From: Bacilli bacterium
Lineage (GTDB): Bacteria > Bacillota_I > Bacilli_A > RF39 > UBA660
Assembly (NCBI GenBank): GCA_030531695.1
Contig: JAUNMV010000004.1
Coordinates: 19,121 to 59,779 of the forward strand
Length of the DNA stretch: 40,659 nt
Reading direction: 5' to 3'
Position 1 is the stretch's first letter, and every line of letters starts with the position of its first letter. The translations under genes and the position numbers were made by a program. Shown here piece after piece: positions 30,834 through 38,474 of this stretch. The notes beneath the pieces were generated by a model. That model worked only from the letters and a program-made list of their open reading frames with translations. It was not told the origin of the DNA and did no database searches.

Positions 30834-31720
30834 GATGTGGATTTGTTAGTTTAGTAGGACGCCCTAATGTTGGTAAATCTACTTTACTTAATAGTTTATT
30901 AGGTATGAAGTTAGCAATTACTTCTAATGTTAGTGGTACTACTAGAAATGTTATACAAGGTATTTATAATGATGATGATTCTCAAATTATTTTTGTAGAT
31001 ACTCCAGGTGTACATAAACCAGTTAATAAATTAGGAAATTTAATGAATAAAAAAGCTTATCAAAATGCACATGATGTAGATGTAATACTATTACTTATAG
31101 ATGCTACTCATGGATTTGGTAAAGGAGATCAATTTATATTAGATAAGATTAAAGATAGTGAATCTCCAATATTTTTAATTTTAAATAAAATAGATCAAGT
31201 TAAGGATAAGACTAAGTTATTAGAAGAGATTAATGAAGTTAAGGATAAATATAACTTTAGTGAAATTATACCAATAAGTGCTAAAAGAAATAATAATATA
31301 GATGAGTTAATTAAATGTATTAAGAAGTATCTTAATGAGATGGATAGAATATATTCTGAAGAAGAGTTAACTAATGTATCTACTAGATTTATTATGGCTG
31401 AATTTGTACGTGAAAAGATTTTAGAGCTTACTAGAGATGAAATTCCACATACAGTTACTTGTTATGTTGAAAACTTTGAAGAGAATTCTAAATCCATTCA
31501 TATACAAGTATTAGTTGTAGTAGATAGAGAAAATATTAAGAAGATTATTATTGGTAAGAATGGTGCTATGCTTAAAGAAATTGGTACTAGAGCTAGACAT
31601 GATATGGAAGAATTCTTAGGTAAGAAAGTATTCTTAGAGACTTATGTTAAGACTATAAAAGATTGGCGTAATCAAGAAAAGCTATTTGTAGAATTAGGTC
31701 TTGATGATAAAGATGAATAA
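30830..31720 (+). CDS. era: GTPase Era
   Basis: Ribosome-assembly GTPase that binds the 3' end of 16S rRNA. 296 aa. G1 GRPNVGKST (about residues 8-16), G2 region TTRNVIQG, G3 DTPGVH, G4 NKID, G5 SAKR, then a C-terminal KH domain with GKNGAMLKEIGTRARHDMEEFLG. Coupled to cdd by the ATGA overlap. Same order as in Bacillus. Confidence 0.97.
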   Translation: MRCGFVSLVGRPNVGKSTLLNSLLGMKLAITSNVSGTTRNVIQGIYNDDDSQIIFVDTPGVHKPVNKLGNLMNKKAYQNAHDVDVILLLIDATHGFGKGDQFILDKIKDSESPIFLILNKIDQVKDKTKLLEEINEVKDKYNFSEIIPISAKRNNNIDELIKCIKKYLNEMDRIYSEEELTNVSTRFIMAEFVREKILELTRDEIPHTVTCYVENFEENSKSIHIQVLVVVDRENIKKIIIGKNGAMLKEIGTRARHDMEEFLGKKVFLETYVKTIKDWRNQEKLFVELGLDDKDE

Positions 31721-31741
31721 ATTTTTGTATAAATAAAAAAT

Positions 31742-31771
31742 AAATCACCACTATATATGTAGAGGTGATTT
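31742..31771 (+). terminator. Terminator-like hairpin whose 3' arm contains the yqzL Shine-Dalgarno
   Basis: AAATCACC (31742-31749) pairs with GGTGATTT (31764-31771), plus an inner CTA/TAG after an A-A mismatch, then a short T stretch to the ATG at 31773. The yqzL SD (AGAGGTGAT) lies in the 3' arm. Second example of this layout in the window. Confidence 0.55.
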
Positions 31772-31772
31772 T

Positions 31773-31865
31773 ATGAATAAACAAGAAAAATTATTATGGG
31801 AATTATTTAAGAAGACTGGAGATATTAAATACTATAACTTATTACAAGAATTAAAAAAGAAGTGA
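31773..31865 (+). CDS. yqzL: YqzL-family small protein
   Basis: 30-codon gene. MNKQEKLLWELFKKTGDIKYYNLLQE contains the YqzL signature W-x-x-F-x-x-TG-x-I-x-x-Y-x-L. YqzL proteins (about 45 aa in Bacillus) are encoded between era and recO, exactly as here. SD AGAGGTGAT, ending in TGA 4 nt before recO. Function unknown across the family; this version is shorter than usual because it lacks N- and C-terminal extra residues. Confidence 0.82.
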   Translation: MNKQEKLLWELFKKTGDIKYYNLLQELKKK

Positions 31866-31869
31866 TTAA

Positions 31870-32616
31870 ATGAAAATAGAAGCAGTAGAAGGTATTGTAC
31901 TTAGTGAAGTTAATTATAGTGAGTCTAGTAAAATACTTAATGTTTTAACTAGAGATTATGGACTTATAGGTATAATGTCTAAAGGATGTAGAGGTATTAA
32001 GAGTAAACTTAGAGGTGTTAGTAGAAAACTTATATATGGTACTTTTAATATTTATTATAAAGAGGGTGGAGTATCTACTCTTATTAGTGTGGATTTAATT
32101 AATTCTTTTTCTAAAACTATGATGGATTTAACTAAGATTAGTTATTCATCTTTTATCTTAGATTTAGTTCTACAGGTAGTTAGACAAAATAATGAAAGTA
32201 AGATATTTGATTTACTAAGAGATAGTTTGGTTAAAATAGAAGAGGGTATTAATCCTTTAGTAATAACTAATATATTAGAATTAAAATTATTAGAGTATTT
32301 AGGAGTTAAACCTAACTTAGATTCTTGTAGTTTATGTGGTAGTACTAAAAATATAGTAAGTTTATCTGGTACTGATCATGGATTTGTATGTGGAGCGTGT
32401 TTCACTAATCAAAGAATTACTAATACAGATACAATTAAAATGATTAGACTATATGACTTAGTAGATATTTCTAGTATTAATAAATTAGATATAGATAAAG
32501 ATATTATGAATGAGATAAATACTTTTATAGATGAATATTATGAAAAATATACTGGATTATATATTAAAAGTAAGGATTTTATTAAACAAGTTAATAGATT
32601 AGATAATACTAATTAG
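31870..32616 (+). CDS. recO: DNA repair protein RecO
   Basis: Recombination mediator that loads RecA on gapped DNA with RecR/RecF. 248 aa. N-terminal OB fold (EGIVLSEVNYSESSKILNVLTRDYGLIG), a helical middle, and a zinc-finger-like pair CSLC...CGAC at about residues 153-178. SD is weak (AAGAAGTGAT), consistent with coupling to yqzL. Ends in a strong terminator. Confidence 0.95.
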   Translation: MKIEAVEGIVLSEVNYSESSKILNVLTRDYGLIGIMSKGCRGIKSKLRGVSRKLIYGTFNIYYKEGGVSTLISVDLINSFSKTMMDLTKISYSSFILDLVLQVVRQNNESKIFDLLRDSLVKIEEGINPLVITNILELKLLEYLGVKPNLDSCSLCGSTKNIVSLSGTDHGFVCGACFTNQRITNTDTIKMIRLYDLVDISSINKLDIDKDIMNEINTFIDEYYEKYTGLYIKSKDFIKQVNRLDNTN

Positions 32617-32639
32617 CAAGTTAAAACTTGCTTTTTTTT
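32615..32639 (+). terminator. Rho-independent terminator of the cdd-era-recO operon
   Basis: AGCAAGT (32615-32621) with ACTTGCT (32626-32632), 4-nt loop, eight Ts. It starts in the stop codon. Confidence 0.87.
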
Positions 32640-32656
32640 GTGAAATGTGGTATAAT
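32628..32656 (+). promoter_or_regulatory. Extended -10 sigma-A promoter nested in the recO terminator
   Basis: TTGCTT (32628-32633, the 3' arm of the terminator), 17-bp spacer ending TGG, TATAAT (32651-32656). Confidence 0.7.
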
Positions 32657-32706
32657 TTAGACACTTTTGATGCATAGGGGTATTAAGAGTTTAGGGGGTT
32701 AAATTT

Positions 32707-33003
32707 ATGAGTTATAGAATTAAAGAAAGAGAATTATTAAAATTCGATAATATAATCTTTATTTTATCTATTATTGGATTAGTTGTTTATACTACTTTAT
32801 TTTTATTAATAGATAGTATGATTAAATATTTATTCTTAGTATTTGGTATTTATACTATTGTTACTTTAGTATTATCTTTAAAAAATATAGTTAGTTATAT
32901 TAAAGTAAAAAAGATTAAGAAGTATAATGGTACAAGAGTAAACTTAAAACTATTTAATAGTAGAAAAAGAAAGGTTACTAAAGCTTTAGATGTACAATAT
33001 TAA
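32707..33003 (+). CDS. Small two-helix membrane protein, unknown function
   Basis: Not recognised. 98 aa: a polar N-terminus (MSYRIKERELLKFD), two transmembrane helices at about residues 15-37 and 39-61 joined by a very short loop, and a very basic cytoplasmic tail (VKKIKKYNG...NSRKRKVTK). AGGGGG before ATG 32707. It has its own promoter and no visible terminator before the glyQS promoter. The basic tail could bind RNA or acidic lipid; nothing more can be said. Confidence 0.7.
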   Translation: MSYRIKERELLKFDNIIFILSIIGLVVYTTLFLLIDSMIKYLFLVFGIYTIVTLVLSLKNIVSYIKVKKIKKYNGTRVNLKLFNSRKRKVTKALDVQY

Positions 33004-33039
33004 TAATATTGATACATATATTAAAGTTAGAAAATAATA

Positions 33040-33068
33040 TTGACAATTTATAAATTTAAGTTTATATT
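33040..33068 (+). promoter_or_regulatory. Strong sigma-A promoter for the glyQS T-box leader
   Basis: TTGACA (33040-33045), 17-bp spacer, TATATT (33063-33068). It fixes the transcript start near 33075, so the leader is only about 155 nt. Confidence 0.85.
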
Positions 33069-33074
33069 ATTGGC

Positions 33075-33197
33075 ATAAGTGTGATGACGGGTGTGGAATA
33101 CCCAGAGCAGTATAGTAATGAAGCTGATTCTTCTAGAATAAGTAAGGTGGAACCGCGGAGTATAACTTCGTCCTTACATTATTCTAGAAGTTTTTTT
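33075..33197 (+). promoter_or_regulatory. Short T-box riboswitch, glycine specific
   Basis: T-box at 33144-33176 (AAGGTGGAACCGCGG...CCTTA); its TGGA pairs with a UCCA end, as expected for tRNA-Gly (discriminator U). Upstream there is room only for a very small Stem I: GGGT (33089-33092) and ACCC (33100-33103) enclose a 7-nt loop, GTGGAAT, with GGA (33095-33097) at its centre, the likely specifier. No distal AGAGAG/GGTG elements exist. A 12-bp stem (33130-33141 with 33179-33190) plus GTAAGG/CCTTAC precedes TTTTTTT, so the antiterminator sits on top of the terminator stem. Glycine identity is firm from the T-box and glyQS; specifier placement is inference. Confidence 0.85.
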
Positions 33198-33228
33198 ATT
33201 ATTATATTGTATATAAGGAGGAGATATA

Positions 33229-34608
33229 ATGGAAAAAGTCACAATGGAAAAATTAGTTAATTATTGCAAACAATATGGATACATATTTCAAGGAAGTGAA
33301 ATATATGGTGGATTAGCTAACACTTGGGATTATGGTCCATTAGGTAGAGAACTAAAAAATAATATTAAGGATGCATGGTGGAAGAGATTTATTCAAGAAG
33401 AAAAGAATAGTTATGGATTAGATGCAGCTATCTTAATGAATCCAGAAGTATGGATTGCTTCAGGACATGTTTCTAGTTTTGCTGATCCTCTTATTGATTG
33501 TAAGAGTTGTAAGACTAGACATAGAGCTGATAAGTTAATTGAAGAATTTACTAAGGGAGAAGAAACAGGAGATGGATGGAGTAATGAAAAACTAGAAAGT
33601 TTTATTGCTGATAATAAAGTTCCTTGTCCTAATTGTGGTAAAAGTGATTTTACTAATATTCGTCAATTTAATTTATTATTTGAAACTCATATGGGTGTTA
33701 CTGAAGATAATTTATCTAAAGTATATTTAAGAGGTGAAACTGCTCAAGGTATTTTTGTTAACTTTAATAATGTACAAAGAACTATGAGAGCTAAAGTACC
33801 TTTTGGTATTGGTCAAATTGGTAAAGCTTTTAGAAATGAGATTACTCCAGGAAACTTTATATTTAGATTAAGAGAATTTGAACAAATGGAATATGAATTT
33901 TTCTGTAAACCAGATACTGATTTAGAGTGGCATGCATATTGGAAGAAGACTTGTTTAGAATTCTTAGAGAGTTTAGGATTAAGTAAAGAAAATTTAAGAT
34001 ATAGAGATCATGAACCTCATGAATTAGTATTCTATAGTAAAGCAACTACTGATATTGAATATAACTATCCTATGGGATGGGGAGAATTATGGGGTATAGC
34101 AGATAGAACTAATTATGATTTATCTGTACATGAAAATCACTCTAAAGTAGATTTAAAATATTTAGATCCTGAAACTAATGAGAAATATTTACCTTATGTT
34201 ATTGAACCATCTGTTGGTGTAGATAGATTAATTCTTGCAGTACTATGTGATGCTTATTGTGAAGAAGAATTAGAGGGTGGAGATACTCGTGAAGTATTAA
34301 AACTTATTCCAAAACTTGCACCATATAAAGTTGCAGTATTACCATTAAATAAGAAATATCATGGAGAAAAAGCTGAAGAGATTTATCAAAACTTATCTAA
34401 GAAATTTATGGTTAGTTATGATGAGTCTGGTTCTATTGGTAAGAGATATAGAAGATGTGATGCAATTGGTACTCCATTTGCTATAACAATAGATGATGAG
34501 ACTTTAAATAATAATACAGTTACTTTAAGAAATAGAGATACTATGGACCAAATAGTATTAAAAGTAGAAGAAGTAGAAGATTATATAAATAAAGCTATAG
34601 AAAAATAG
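33229..34608 (+). CDS. glyQS: Glycyl-tRNA synthetase, dimeric type
   Basis: Charges tRNA-Gly. Single-chain alpha2-type class II enzyme, 459 aa. YGGLANTWDYGPLGRELKNN at about residues 22-41, a zinc-like CKSC...CPNC insertion, LRGETAQGIFVNF, motif 2 FRNEITPGNFIFRLREFEQME, motif 3 EPSVGVDRL, then an anticodon-binding domain (APYKVAVLPL). AGGAGGAGA precedes the ATG. It replaces the alpha/beta glyQ-glyS pair of Bacillus but sits at the same place after recO. Controlled by the T-box upstream. Confidence 0.97.
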   Translation: MEKVTMEKLVNYCKQYGYIFQGSEIYGGLANTWDYGPLGRELKNNIKDAWWKRFIQEEKNSYGLDAAILMNPEVWIASGHVSSFADPLIDCKSCKTRHRADKLIEEFTKGEETGDGWSNEKLESFIADNKVPCPNCGKSDFTNIRQFNLLFETHMGVTEDNLSKVYLRGETAQGIFVNFNNVQRTMRAKVPFGIGQIGKAFRNEITPGNFIFRLREFEQMEYEFFCKPDTDLEWHAYWKKTCLEFLESLGLSKENLRYRDHEPHELVFYSKATTDIEYNYPMGWGELWGIADRTNYDLSVHENHSKVDLKYLDPETNEKYLPYVIEPSVGVDRLILAVLCDAYCEEELEGGDTREVLKLIPKLAPYKVAVLPLNKKYHGEKAEEIYQNLSKKFMVSYDESGSIGKRYRRCDAIGTPFAITIDDETLNNNTVTLRNRDTMDQIVLKVEEVEDYINKAIEK

Positions 34609-34628
34609 GAATTTATTCCTATTTTTTT
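34605..34628 (+). terminator. Rho-independent terminator of glyQS
   Basis: ATAGGAA (34605-34611) with TTCCTAT (34616-34622), 4-nt loop, T-run. The stop codon is in the stem. Confidence 0.87.
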
Positions 34629-34629
34629 A

Positions 34630-34658
34630 TTGTTTATTATTTTTTATTTTAGTAAAAT
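34630..34658 (+). promoter_or_regulatory. sigma-A promoter for the pilin-like gene
   Basis: TTGTTT (34630-34635), 17-bp spacer, TAAAAT (34653-34658). A TATAAT at 34659-34664 overlaps the region and is an alternative -10. Confidence 0.5.
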
Positions 34659-34677
34659 TATAATAGGTGAGTAGTGT

Positions 34678-36807
34678 ATGGTTAAGAATAATAAGGGTTT
34701 TACTTTAATTGAAGTTATAGTTACTATTACAATATTAGGTATTGTTACTTTTATTGCGCTACCGTTATTATCTAATTTGAGTGGTACTTTAAACAATAAG
34801 AAATTTGATTCTTATAATAAGTCTATTGAGTCTGCTGCTAAATTATATACTGATTCTTATAGTGCAGATATGTTTGGATATTATGTATATGGTTGTCATA
34901 AGATACCTTTTTCTGTACTTGAAGGAAAGAATCTTGTTAAGAAAATAGGTGATAAGAAATCTGATTGTAGTAATGATTCTGGTACTTATGTTTATGTTAT
35001 TAAGATGGGAGATCATTATGTTTATGAGTCTTCTATAGTATGTGTAGATTCTCATGGAAGAGAAATATATAATTATAGTTCTATTACTAATCCTACATGT
35101 GTTACTGATATTGATGATGGAGCTCCTCATATTGTATTAGATCCCAATTCTTCTGGTCCTGTTAGAAATTTAGATGTTAATGTACAATTAGATGGAAGAT
35201 TTGGATACGGAGTTAATCAAAAAGTAAAATATGAATGGTTAGATTATTCTAAGAGTCCTATAGGTAGTGATGGCACTATCAGTTATAAAAATGATCCTCA
35301 AGATACTGAATATCCTTTACTTAGTAAAAAGGTTTCTTCTCCTACAGGTTTAACTGGTACTTATTATTTAAAAATTACACCTATTAATGTATCTAATTAT
35401 ATAGAACAAGATTTTAATACTACTGAATATGTTTCGGGTGAATATATATTTGATAATATTCCTCCTACTATAAATGCTTCTAGTGATATTAATAAGAGTA
35501 GTAATAATTTAAGTATTACTTTAAGTGATAATATTAAATTAAAGAAATATGTTATTACTAATAGTAATACAGCTCCATCTAGTAGTGATTCTAGTTGGAT
35601 TAATGTTGGTAATGTAAAAGATTATTCTACTGAAGTTACTAAGTCTACTGGTTATTATTATATTCATTGTTTAGATGCAGCTGGTAATTTAAAAACTTTA
35701 GGTATAGATGTAAAAGTTGATAATCCTACAGCTCCTGTTATAACTGGTTCTCCTAATGGTTGGAAGAATATGAATAGAATTGTATGGATTGCTACTCCTA
35801 CTTCTACATTTACAAGTGTTGTTAAATATCAATATTGTAAGAGTAATACTAATTCTAGTAGTGGATGTACATGGACTGATTTATATAATAATACTAATGG
35901 AGTTACTGCTAGTGGATTAAATGATGTGGCATTTTATCATTCTAGATATAGTGATTTAACTAATGCTTATTTAGGTGATGTTAATGGGTTAAATACACAT
36001 TATAATACTTATGGTAGAAATGAAGGTAGAGTTACTAGTGATGGTAGTTGGTTAAGAGTATCTCATAATTTCTCTGATCAGGGTAAATACTATGTATTCT
36101 TTAGAGCTTATACTTCAGGTGGGCTTTATTCTCCTGCTTCTAATGGTGTATTAATACAAATAGATAAAACAAAGCCTACTTTAACTAGTTATTCTGTATG
36201 GTCACAAAGAGGTGGCTATAACGATAGATATATTTATACTAAACCTGTTGGTAGTGATACAGGTGGTAGTGGATTATATCAAGTATGTTGGTCTTTTAGT
36301 AATAGTTATAGTGGTACTTGTAGCACAACTAATGGTTATACATTTAGTGGAGATACTGGTTATAATACTGGTTCTGGTTCTACTAGAGGTGTTTACTTCT
36401 ATGCAAGAGATGGTGCTGGAAATGTTTCTCAAATATATGGTACTAGTTATCAAGTATATAGAACCTGTTCTAAGACTAGAATTAATTGTAATTATGGATG
36501 GGATGATACAGCACATAGACCTGAAACTGTTTCTCATGGTAATGGTTGGGGTAAGAAAGGTCGTTATTGCTGGGTAATAGATACTGTACATGAGAGTAGA
36601 GGTACTTTATATAAATGTAGTGAAACTCTTAGAACTTGTCCACATGATGCATGGTGTGATAGAGATGGAAGAACAAATATTCCTTTTGATAAAACTAATT
36701 GGGATAATTTAAAACATTGGCAAGGTTATGGCGGTACATGTAGTGTTCCATTCTGTGAAAGTGTTCTATGTGCAAATGATGCTTGTTGGGATGCTTCTTA
36801 TTATTAG
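34678..36807 (+). CDS. Very large type IV pilin-like surface protein
   Basis: 709 aa. The N-terminus MVKNNKG-FTLIEVIVTITILGIV is a class III (prepilin) signal: seven-residue leader, cleavage before Phe8, Glu at mature position 5, then the hydrophobic assembly helix. Pilins are normally 120-200 aa; this one continues with beta-rich, Ig-like repeats (DNIPPTINASSDINKS; DKTKPTLTSYSVW). An inserted segment at residues about 419-451 has FYHSRYSDL and HYNTYGRNEGR. The C-terminus is rich in Cys and Trp (YCWVIDTVHESRG, CPHDAWC). Tyr/Ser/Thr/Asn-rich throughout. No prepilin peptidase, PilB or PilC gene is in the window. Probably an adhesive tip or minor pilin; function inferred. Confidence 0.8.
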   Translation: MVKNNKGFTLIEVIVTITILGIVTFIALPLLSNLSGTLNNKKFDSYNKSIESAAKLYTDSYSADMFGYYVYGCHKIPFSVLEGKNLVKKIGDKKSDCSNDSGTYVYVIKMGDHYVYESSIVCVDSHGREIYNYSSITNPTCVTDIDDGAPHIVLDPNSSGPVRNLDVNVQLDGRFGYGVNQKVKYEWLDYSKSPIGSDGTISYKNDPQDTEYPLLSKKVSSPTGLTGTYYLKITPINVSNYIEQDFNTTEYVSGEYIFDNIPPTINASSDINKSSNNLSITLSDNIKLKKYVITNSNTAPSSSDSSWINVGNVKDYSTEVTKSTGYYYIHCLDAAGNLKTLGIDVKVDNPTAPVITGSPNGWKNMNRIVWIATPTSTFTSVVKYQYCKSNTNSSSGCTWTDLYNNTNGVTASGLNDVAFYHSRYSDLTNAYLGDVNGLNTHYNTYGRNEGRVTSDGSWLRVSHNFSDQGKYYVFFRAYTSGGLYSPASNGVLIQIDKTKPTLTSYSVWSQRGGYNDRYIYTKPVGSDTGGSGLYQVCWSFSNSYSGTCSTTNGYTFSGDTGYNTGSGSTRGVYFYARDGAGNVSQIYGTSYQVYRTCSKTRINCNYGWDDTAHRPETVSHGNGWGKKGRYCWVIDTVHESRGTLYKCSETLRTCPHDAWCDRDGRTNIPFDKTNWDNLKHWQGYGGTCSVPFCESVLCANDACWDASYY

Positions 36808-36816
36808 GAGGTAGTT

Positions 36817-37632
36817 ATGAAGAATAATAATATATTTAGAATTATATTTATAGCTTTATTTGTTCTTATATTTATTGGTTTGATACTTAATTTTAAAGCA
36901 CTAATTGATATGAAAAATGATAAAAAAGTGGATATTATAGAAGATGGTAATAATTGTACTGATGAGTATTATTTATGTTCTTCTAAAGAGATTAATAATG
37001 GAGAAAAAGTTGATTATAAAGTAAACGATAAAGATACATATAGTTTTTATATTATAGATAATAGTAGTGAAACAGTTACCTTAATAATGGATAAAAATAT
37101 AGGTAAGAGTGACTGGTCTAGTGATAATAAAAATGGACCAGTCAATGTCTTGAATAAATTATTAGAATTAACTAGTGGTTGGACTAATGTAATGGATATT
37201 ATGTATTTTGATTATCAGGATTTTGGAATGATTAACTTATATACTAGTAATCCTTATGATCCTTCTAAAAGTATAGAAATTACTCCGGGAGGTTATGATA
37301 ATTTTACTGTTACTGAAGGATCTGGTTTTATAAAAAGATCTAATGGAGATACTTATAACTTTAATACTAAATTTAAAAGTAGATTGCTTAGTTATGAAGA
37401 AGTAGATAATTTAAATTATAAAAAAGCTTTACCTGATTGGTTAATAAGTAATTTAAAAGATGGAGAAGGTTACTGGTTACTTAGTTCTTCTACTAAAGGA
37501 GATAATACTAATACTAAGGCATATTCTGTAGTTAATGATAAAGGTAAAGTAAAAGTTGTTAGTAAATCTATTAATACTTCTATGGGTATTAGACCTATAA
37601 TAATTGTAGAGAAGAGTGTGTTTAGTAAATAG
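36817..37632 (+). CDS. Membrane-anchored surface protein with DUF6273-like C-terminus
   Basis: 271 aa. A transmembrane helix at about residues 7-28 leads to an extracellular domain. A short Cys pair (CTDEYYLC) follows the anchor. The C-terminal half has WTNVMDIMYFDYQDFG, LLSYEEVDNL, GYWLLSSSTKG and ends SMGIRPIIIVEKS. The 'YWL.S...G.RP.I' arrangement is typical of DUF6273/FGE-like domains in exported proteins of gut Firmicutes. AGGAGG overlaps the pilin stop codon, so it is coupled to the pilin-like gene and probably works with it at the surface. Function not known. Confidence 0.7.
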   Translation: MKNNNIFRIIFIALFVLIFIGLILNFKALIDMKNDKKVDIIEDGNNCTDEYYLCSSKEINNGEKVDYKVNDKDTYSFYIIDNSSETVTLIMDKNIGKSDWSSDNKNGPVNVLNKLLELTSGWTNVMDIMYFDYQDFGMINLYTSNPYDPSKSIEITPGGYDNFTVTEGSGFIKRSNGDTYNFNTKFKSRLLSYEEVDNLNYKKALPDWLISNLKDGEGYWLLSSSTKGDNTNTKAYSVVNDKGKVKVVSKSINTSMGIRPIIIVEKSVFSK

Positions 37633-37654
37633 ATGAGTTTATCTCATCTTTTTT
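37631..37654 (+). terminator. Rho-independent terminator of the pilin operon
   Basis: AGATGAG (37631-37637) with CTCATCT (37643-37649), 5-nt loop, Ts to 37654. It overlaps the stop codon. Confidence 0.85.
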
Positions 37655-37655
37655 A

Positions 37656-37684
37656 TTGACTTATATGTTTTATTTAAATATAAT
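37656..37684 (+). promoter_or_regulatory. Strong sigma-A promoter
   Basis: TTGACT (37656-37661), 17-bp spacer, TATAAT (37679-37684), one base after the preceding T-tract. Confidence 0.82.
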
Positions 37685-37707
37685 AATTTGGGAATTTTGG
37701 GGGATAT

Positions 37708-38271
37708 ATGAAAGACAAAATTTATTTTTTATATAAAAATAATTGTATTAAAGAACTTAATAAAGTATTAGATAAATTAAGTAATTCTTATTTTGATAAT
37801 GATCATTGTAGAATAGTAGATTTATGTAATGACTTTGGTATTACTTGTGGTATGCAAGATTTAAAAATTAATATTTCTAGTTATGCGATGTTTAATGGTT
37901 CTTATAATAATAGATTTAATAATAATAAAGTGATTGTAGTTAATAGTAAGTATGGTATTAAATATAAGAGAATGCAGTATGCATATAATTTCTTTAAATA
38001 TATATATAATGATAATAATGAGATTTATGATGTAGTATATGAGGATATATATGATATTGAATATTATGATAGTGCATTAAAGTTATTATTACCAGAGAAA
38101 AGAATACTGAAGGATTATAAAAAATATAGAAGTAAAAATAGTGAGGTAGCTACTATTATGATGTTATCTGATAAGTATTTAGTTTCATATAATGGTGTTG
38201 AAAGTAGAATTAAGACTTTAAATAAAAATAAGAAAGATAATTTATTATTTAAAAAAATAAAAAGAATATAA
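37708..38271 (+). CDS. Degenerate ImmA/IrrE-like protein (no zinc motif)
   Basis: 187 aa, soluble, basic. The layout resembles ImmA/IrrE metallopeptidases: a strand IVVNSKYGIKYKRMQYAYNFFKYIYN where the family has the HExxH helix, then an AxxLLLPEKRIL element and a C-terminal VSYNGVESRIKTL like the family's 'LLMP' and 'VS..AV..RL' stretches. The metal-binding His-Glu-His residues are replaced (AYNFFKY), so if related it is catalytically dead. No adjacent phage repressor or toxin gene is present. Homology is an impression from pattern, not proven. GGGGG lies 5 nt before the ATG, and it has its own promoter. Confidence 0.5.
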   Translation: MKDKIYFLYKNNCIKELNKVLDKLSNSYFDNDHCRIVDLCNDFGITCGMQDLKINISSYAMFNGSYNNRFNNNKVIVVNSKYGIKYKRMQYAYNFFKYIYNDNNEIYDVVYEDIYDIEYYDSALKLLLPEKRILKDYKKYRSKNSEVATIMMLSDKYLVSYNGVESRIKTLNKNKKDNLLFKKIKRI

Positions 38272-38279
38272 TTTTTTTG

Positions 38280-38308
38280 TTGACAAATAAGGTATGGATG
38301 CATATAAT
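38280..38308 (+). promoter_or_regulatory. Consensus sigma-A promoter of the infC-rpmI-rplT operon
   Basis: TTGACA (38280-38285), 17-bp spacer, TATAAT (38303-38308): a perfect consensus match, the strongest promoter in the window. Confidence 0.9.
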
Positions 38309-38314
38309 ATTACT

Positions 38315-38450
38315 AGTCGAGAAAAAAGGAAAGAGATTTTATATCCACCCGATCATGCGAATAGCGATGGGTCAAATGCCAAAGATGAAAATTTTTTCTA
38401 ATGGTTTTTTGAGTGAGTGGATATAAATGTTTATATCCGCTTTTCATTTT
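38315..38450 (+). promoter_or_regulatory. L20-type leader / attenuator of infC-rpmI-rplT
   Basis: Leader of about 160 nt before infC. Arm A TTTATATCCAC (38338-38348) is the exact complement of arm B GTGGATATAAA (38417-38427); arm B also pairs with arm C TTTATATCCGC (38430-38440), followed by TTTT. A:B would be antiterminator, B:C terminator. Between A and B lies a conserved-looking block (CCCGATCATGCGA...CGATGGGTCAAATGCC) able to form a small stem, the sort of place where L20 binds its mRNA. In Bacillus, L20 represses this operon through such a leader; its use here is inferred. Confidence 0.75.
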
Positions 38451-38474
38451 CTCTAGATTTTGGAGGTGTTAGGT

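Noticed and set aside
36274-36591. 105-aa minus-strand frame opposite the pilin-like gene
   Set aside because: Ser/Thr/Ile-rich translation typical of antisense frames of AT-rich genes; no SD.
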